NCBI GenBank assembly: GCA_015039365.1
Contig: WION01000745.1
Coordinates: forward strand, 1-21,716
Reading direction: 5' to 3'
From: Amanita rubescens
Lineage: Eukaryota > Basidiomycota > Agaricomycetes > Agaricales > Amanitaceae
Length of the DNA: 21,716 nucleotides
Positions 19,166-21,716 of the stretch are shown here, piece by piece. The notes beneath the pieces are model-generated. The model was not told where the DNA came from, did no database searches, and saw only the letters and a program-made list of their open reading frames with translations. Positions within the stretch are counted from its first letter, which is position 1; each line of letters opens with the position of its first letter. Made by a program: the position numbers and the translations under genes.

Positions 19166-19646
19166 GAAACAATCCTTCTCTCCCCGGATTTTCACTGCAA
19201 AATTAGTGATTTTGGCTTGACGCGGCGCGTAGCCACTGATAAAGAGATCACCTTATTCCACCCGAATTTTGCTGCGCCGGAACTGTTTGGCATGTGTGCC
19301 ACGTGTGCTCAACGCAATTGCAATGGATGCATAAAGGTGACATGGATGGCATTAAAACAATGCGAACAGACGTCTATGCTTATGGTTGTCTTTATTATGG
19401 AGCGCGTGTCGAACGTTTCAACTCATTCAGTCCTCTAAGCGATGGTCTGCACAGGTATTCTACAATAATATTTCTTTTCGGAAAAAAACTCCTCAAATCA
19501 TGTCGCTTGTCACAGGAGGACAGCGCCCGGTGCAATTAGCAACTCCGAGAATGAAAACCGACACCTGGGACACTATCCAGAAGTGTTGGGAACAAATACC
19601 TTCTCATCGCCCATCAATGCAAGAAATAGCGACTTCGCTTTCTTAA
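19166..19646 (+). pseudogene. Kinase C-lobe relic downstream of the NTPase fusion
   Basis: After a 39-nt candidate intron (19127-19165) a kinase activation-segment exon begins: ETILLSPDFHCKISDFGLTRR, with DFG kept but the Asn of xNILL replaced by Thr. The cap, N-lobe, hinge and catalytic-loop exons are absent. PELFGM is followed by an intact C-x2-C-x4-C-x2-C cluster. A frameshift near 19335-19345 separates this from DVYAYGCLYYG. The following intron has a GC donor (GCGCGT at 19402) where paralogues have GTGCGT. The last exon (19455-19646) reads VFYNNISF onward and ends at its own stop. If unspliced and unrepaired, the fused frame stops at 19438. Not a functional kinase. Confidence 0.7.
19295..19330 (+). 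other. Four-cysteine cluster in the kinase relic
   Basis: CATCAQRNCNGC keeps exact C-x2-C-x4-C-x2-C spacing just after PELFGM, although the domain has lost its N-lobe and catalytic loop. Confidence 0.55.
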
Positions 19647-19920
19647 GGTCGGTTTCTCGCGCCTATTGGATTACTACACTTGTCATTCCTGTGTCTACTA
19701 TGCTCGTAACTCGAAAGTGGTTATACTTATGCACGCGGTAGGTAATTGCAAAGTAGATCTTGTGTATCGTCGTCGTAGCGTACAGCATTTTACAAGCATT
19801 CGCGACGGGCAGGCAATTACTGGATGTCAGCTTTCTGTAGTGGTAATGTATTAACCTTATGGACATGAAAAGTTGTTCCTATAAGTGAGAATGCCCCGAT
19901 GGAATGAACAGATCATTATT

Positions 19921-21716
19921 TCAAGACGCCGCTTGCGTCGCTGATGTCAATATCGCGAGTATCTGCTCCATTGTCGGACGTTCAGAAAAGTTGGATTGCC
20001 AACAGCTTTGGATGAGATTCCAGGTGCCATCCTCCATTCTTGGACTTGTTAATCGTTTTGGGCGTATCCCTTTCGTGACGAGTTGCATGACTTGAAGACC
20101 ATTGCTTCCATGAAAAGGGATAGTATCAAAGAATGTCTGTTGTCGTCGCTTAATCTACCAAGCGAATCAAGGAAAATTGGGGACGTACTGCATAATAAAA
20201 ACATCCAAAAGCATAAACGTCGGTTTCCTTTGTTTTACTTTTATCCGGTGTATGGTGATCTCCGTGGTGCCCGTCGCACTCGGGCAGAACGCACTTAGTG
20301 CACCTACAATACAGTTCCGGCGCAGCAAAATTTGGCGAGATTCCTGCATTGGCTTCAGATTGCTGTGTGAACCCAAAACCAGTGATTTGACAGTGGAATT
20401 CGGAATCGAGTAGGACCTTCCGCTTATAGATAATGGGATGAAATACTTGGAAAGTAGGTTATCGAGCTACTTACTCCGTTCAAGCGTCCGTGAACAATTC
20501 CTTCTGAATGAAGATAACAAAGGCCCTCGGTTACCTCCCGTATCTAAGAGATATTAGTGATTCCGTTCAACTGCTTGAACAAGTACCAGAATCTTACCAG
20601 CCTATGCATTGTAGCTACGACTGGTATCTGGTTTTTCGATCTCCATTGAGCCAACGTCCCGTTCACCATGAAAGGTGACACAAGAATTAAATGCGATTTT
20701 TCTTCCCATATGCCTAGTAGGGGGAGGACAAAACGATGCGAGAGCGATCGCCATTCTACGGCGTCCCTATAGAAACCGTCTTGGAACGAATCCTATCCAA
20801 AGGAATAAGTGCTGGAAAAGTTGGAAGAGCAATTGACGGACCTCCTTATGACGACCTTTGTACAGCACCTTCAGCGCAACACGCCGTCCATCGTGTACGC
20901 CATCAAAAATTTGTCCAGGTCCTCCCATGGTGATGGCATCTCGATCGGTCTTGATATCAACAATAAATAATGAACTTGGCATGACGTTTGTTACAGAGAT
21001 TAATTTGAACATCAGCACCCTGGCCTTCTGATTTGCGTCGCGGGTACCCGAACCTCTCAAGCTACCGTTTCTGAGGAGCTGGAAAGAAGTGTTAAATACA
21101 AAGAAATTGGCTGAATCGATCTAACACATACGTGCAGGACAAATTCAAGAAGAAGCTCGACGTCTGAAGTAGTCCTCAATTCGGAGGCAACAGTATCGTA
21201 TTCAGGTAAATCCAAGACTTGTAGCATAAGACGAAGGGTTTTCTCTCTGATCATAGAGCCGTTGAGTACCGGTTCCTTCAGCTGGTAGTCATTAGCGGTA
21301 ATACATTGATGGTTGATGGCTCAGAAGCGCATACCTCAGTTATGAGATCGGCAAGTAACGACGGGGAGCGAGTCAAATGACTCGTCACGACCTGCTCCAT
21401 TGTCGGACGTTGAGAAGGATCACTTGACCAACAACGCTCGATGAGATTCCATATACCATCATCCATTCTTGGACTATCCAGACGGCTCGAGTGCACGCCG
21501 TTCGCGAGGAGCCACATAATTTGAAACGTTTTTTTCCCTTGAAAAGGCACGGTATCGAAAAATATCTGCCCCAGTCACCGCTACGTGAACCAAATAAGTA
21601 GAGGCAACTCACTGCATAGTAAAGGCAACCAAAGGCATAGACGTCTGCTTCCATTGTTTTCATCTTTGTCTGCTCTCCACATCCAGCACTACACGCTTCA
21701 AACAGCTCTGGGGCGG
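19921..21716 (-). CDS. Tandem kinase-pseudokinase protein, 3' part, cut by window edge
   Basis: Minus-strand exons: >21716-21613, 21565-21335, 21281-21132, 21078-20842, 20792-20598, 20543-20475, 20422-20189, 20136-19921. All introns are phase 0 and 47-54 nt. The upstream domain shows only its C-lobe: APELFEACSAGC, DVYAFGCLYYA, FFDTVPFQGKK, CW, RPTMEQV. It ends SLLADLITE and splices straight into the cap of a second domain (LKEPVLNGSM), as in the gene at 3257. The second domain has a weak glycine loop (MGGPGQIFDG) and Lys in VALK. The catalytic loop is IVHGRLNG (Asp to Arg), Asn is Lys in RKVLLD and DFG is GFG, so it is a pseudokinase. The start, any GTPase or acyl tip, and the upstream catalytic loop lie outside the window. 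Confidence 0.75.
20267..20302 (-). other. Cys3His cluster in pseudokinase activation segment
   Basis: CTKCVLPECDGH gives C-x2-C-x4-C-x2-H at the site where paralogues have four cysteines. Cys-to-His at a ligand position is a common exchange in zinc sites and supports metal binding. Confidence 0.55.

Noticed and set aside
1..21716. CRISPR array, tRNA/rRNA genes, transposon terminal repeats
   Set aside because: None was seen by eye on either strand; the only repeats are protein-coding linker repeats and kinase paralogy.

Overview
This window comes from a filamentous fungus, most likely a mushroom-forming basidiomycete (Agaricomycetes). Genes are split by many introns of about 40-60 nt with GT(N)4-type donors, CTNAN branch points and YAG acceptors, and both the kinases (HGDLxGxN catalytic loop) and the GTPase are of types known from basidiomycete expansions. 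I placed about 64 introns by hand. In every model below the exons join without a frame break except where stated. The genus cannot be fixed from the sequence.

Layout. 1-816: no gene seen. 817-2847 (+): a kinase with an N-terminal MGC acylation signal, a Ser/Pro/Arg-rich linker and one TKL-type kinase domain. 3257-8078 (+): a chain of 24 exons that reads as one protein of about 1195 residues: GTPase, kinase, pseudokinase. 9030-10871 (-): proline dehydrogenase, full length but with substrate-binding residues replaced. 11742-15352 (+): a second MGC-start protein of about 962 residues with two different pseudokinase domains. 15756-19126 (+): a P-loop NTPase with a restriction-endonuclease-like region, resembling the Crinkler/RHS class. 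It runs in frame into a linker copied from the kinase family and then into a broken kinase C-lobe (19166-19646). 19921 to beyond 21716 (-): another tandem kinase gene, cut by the window edge, whose downstream domain is a pseudokinase.

How the parts relate. Five kinase copies, and the relic as far as it is preserved, share one exon plan: a helical cap exon, an N-lobe exon, an alpha-C/hinge exon, a catalytic-loop exon of exactly 69 nt, an activation-segment exon and a C-terminal exon. All are bounded by phase-0 introns, so the cassette can be duplicated or fused without breaking frame. This explains the tandem kinase-pseudokinase proteins, the GTPase fusion and the NTPase fusion. Four copies carry a C-x2-C-x4-C-x2-(C/H) cluster directly after the APE-type motif, a likely small zinc site.

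The most interesting reading is a locus of lipid-anchored and GTPase-linked tandem kinases/pseudokinases next to a Crinkler-like NTPase. The architecture recalls plant tandem kinase immune proteins and the JAK family, but any role in recognition or defence here is inference. GC-AG introns are unusually common (two with the perfect GCAAGT donor), and several genes show signs of decay.
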